A stretch of DNA of 16,600 bases. Source: an uncultured Bacillus sp. Lineage in GTDB: Bacteria > Bacillota > Bacilli > Bacillales > Cytobacillaceae. Numbering within the stretch: position 1 is the stretch's first letter; every line of letters begins with the position of its first letter. Below, one piece after another: positions 16,403 to 16,600 of the stretch. The notes under the pieces are model-generated. The model saw only the letters and a list, made by a program, of their open reading frames with translations, was not told where the DNA came from and did not search any database. The DNA lies in assembly GCA_937902115.1 (NCBI GenBank), contig CALGSR010000032.1, positions 1 to 16,600 on the forward strand, read 5' to 3'. The translations under genes were made by a program, and so were the position numbers.

Positions 16403-16424
16403 ATTATATTAATTTTATATCCTT

Positions 16425-16490
16425 CCCCTCCCCCACTGAATGAATTTCCCCTCTTTTATGGGGGACTAGAGATAACGGGGGTACTAGGGG
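16425..16490 (+). other. nested C-tracts and G-tracts, candidate oriT or nick region
   Basis: C-tracts at 16425-16428, 16430-16434 and 16448-16451 are followed by G-tracts at 16460-16464, 16477-16481 and 16487-16490. The pairs nest in order, so one strand can fold into a single long hairpin. The piece GATAACGGGGGT, with CCCCCAC upstream, recalls the C-run/TAAC/G-run layout of oriT sites used by the MOB_T relaxases of ICEBs1-type elements. Further on, AGGG/CCCT plus a T7 run (16487-16513) could be a weak terminator. Confidence 0.35.
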
Positions 16491-16546
16491 AACAATGATA
16501 AACCCTGTTTTTTTACTTAAAAATTAAAGAGGGAAGAGGGCTGAAA

Positions 16547-16600
16547 ATGGCGAGAAATTTCATTAGTAATTTTGTAGAAAAGCAAAAGACCATTAAAGTC
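16547..16600 (+). CDS. start of an unidentified gene, cut by window edge
   Basis: ATG at 16547 preceded by GGGAAGAGGG opens a frame of 18 codons (MARNFISNFVEKQKTIKV) that reaches the window end without a stop. The stretch is too short to identify. Following the candidate oriT it might belong to a transfer or replication module, but nothing in the residues shows it. Confidence 0.5.
   Translation, partial: MARNFISNFVEKQKTIKV

Larger units (their letters stand above)
14673..16600 (+). mobile_element. edge of a probable integrated plasmid-like or conjugative element
   Basis: From just upstream of the mutS promoter to the window end, all genes run away from mutS and none belongs to the Bacillus core set. 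The segment holds iteron-like repeats, a structured leader with attenuator, a replication-initiator-like protein, small hypothetical proteins with very strong ribosome binding sites, and nested C/G tracts. It replaces cotE, the normal neighbour. I see no integrase, transposase or attachment repeat, and the right end is outside the window, so the left boundary is approximate and mobility is inferred. A small 6-base hairpin AGGAAG/CTTCCT (14734-14750), with a T-run on the minus strand, could be a weak terminator shielding mutS. Confidence 0.5.

Noticed and set aside
1..16600. tRNA or rRNA genes and insertion sequences
   Set aside because: I found no cloverleaf-type sequence, rRNA core motif, transposase-like protein or terminal inverted repeats in the window.

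Overview
The window comes from a low-GC, endospore-forming Firmicute of the Bacillaceae. The evidence is the gene set (spoVK, hfq, miaA, mutS/mutL and a MreBH-type actin, all closely matching Bacillus subtilis sequences as I remember them), strong AGGAGG-type ribosome binding sites, frequent TTG/GTG starts and compact hairpin-plus-T-run terminators. I cannot name the species.

Layout, left to right. Positions 1-2014 carry hflX (3' end cut by the window edge) and a YlmA-like ABC ATPase, both on the minus strand. Positions 2276-5446 are a plus-strand signalling cluster: an RsbT-like kinase, a PAS/histidine kinase joined in frame to a complete RsbR-type stressosome protein, and a second, separate RsbR paralog. 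A bidirectional terminator separates it from minus-strand spoVK (5492-6436) and the miaA-hfq operon (6663-7897). Two plus-strand genes follow: a MreBH-like actin (8237-9244) and a small deoxyribosyltransferase-fold protein (9414-9821). The mismatch-repair pair mutS-mutL runs on the minus strand (9923-14608) with its own recognisable sigma-A promoter.

To the right of mutS, where Bacillus genomes normally have cotE, the sequence changes character. It contains helically phased GGTCACTT repeats (iterons), a structured leader ending in an intrinsic terminator, a good antisense promoter inside that leader, a winged-helix protein resembling plasmid replication initiators, a translationally coupled 40-residue zinc-knuckle protein, an unrecognised 126-residue protein, a block of nested C-tracts and G-tracts that could be an oriT or nick region, and the start of another gene. 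I read this as the edge of an integrated plasmid-like or conjugative element.

How the genes work together: mutS/mutL form the repair module; miaA/hfq the tRNA-modification and RNA-chaperone pair; spoVK acts in sporulation. The signalling cluster has the parts of a partial stressosome (RsbT-like kinase and two RsbR paralogs, with no RsbS or RsbU here) tied to a two-component-type kinase. The two most interesting places are the kinase-RsbR fusion with a perfect internal ribosome binding site (around 3690) and the replication-control region at 14820-15096.
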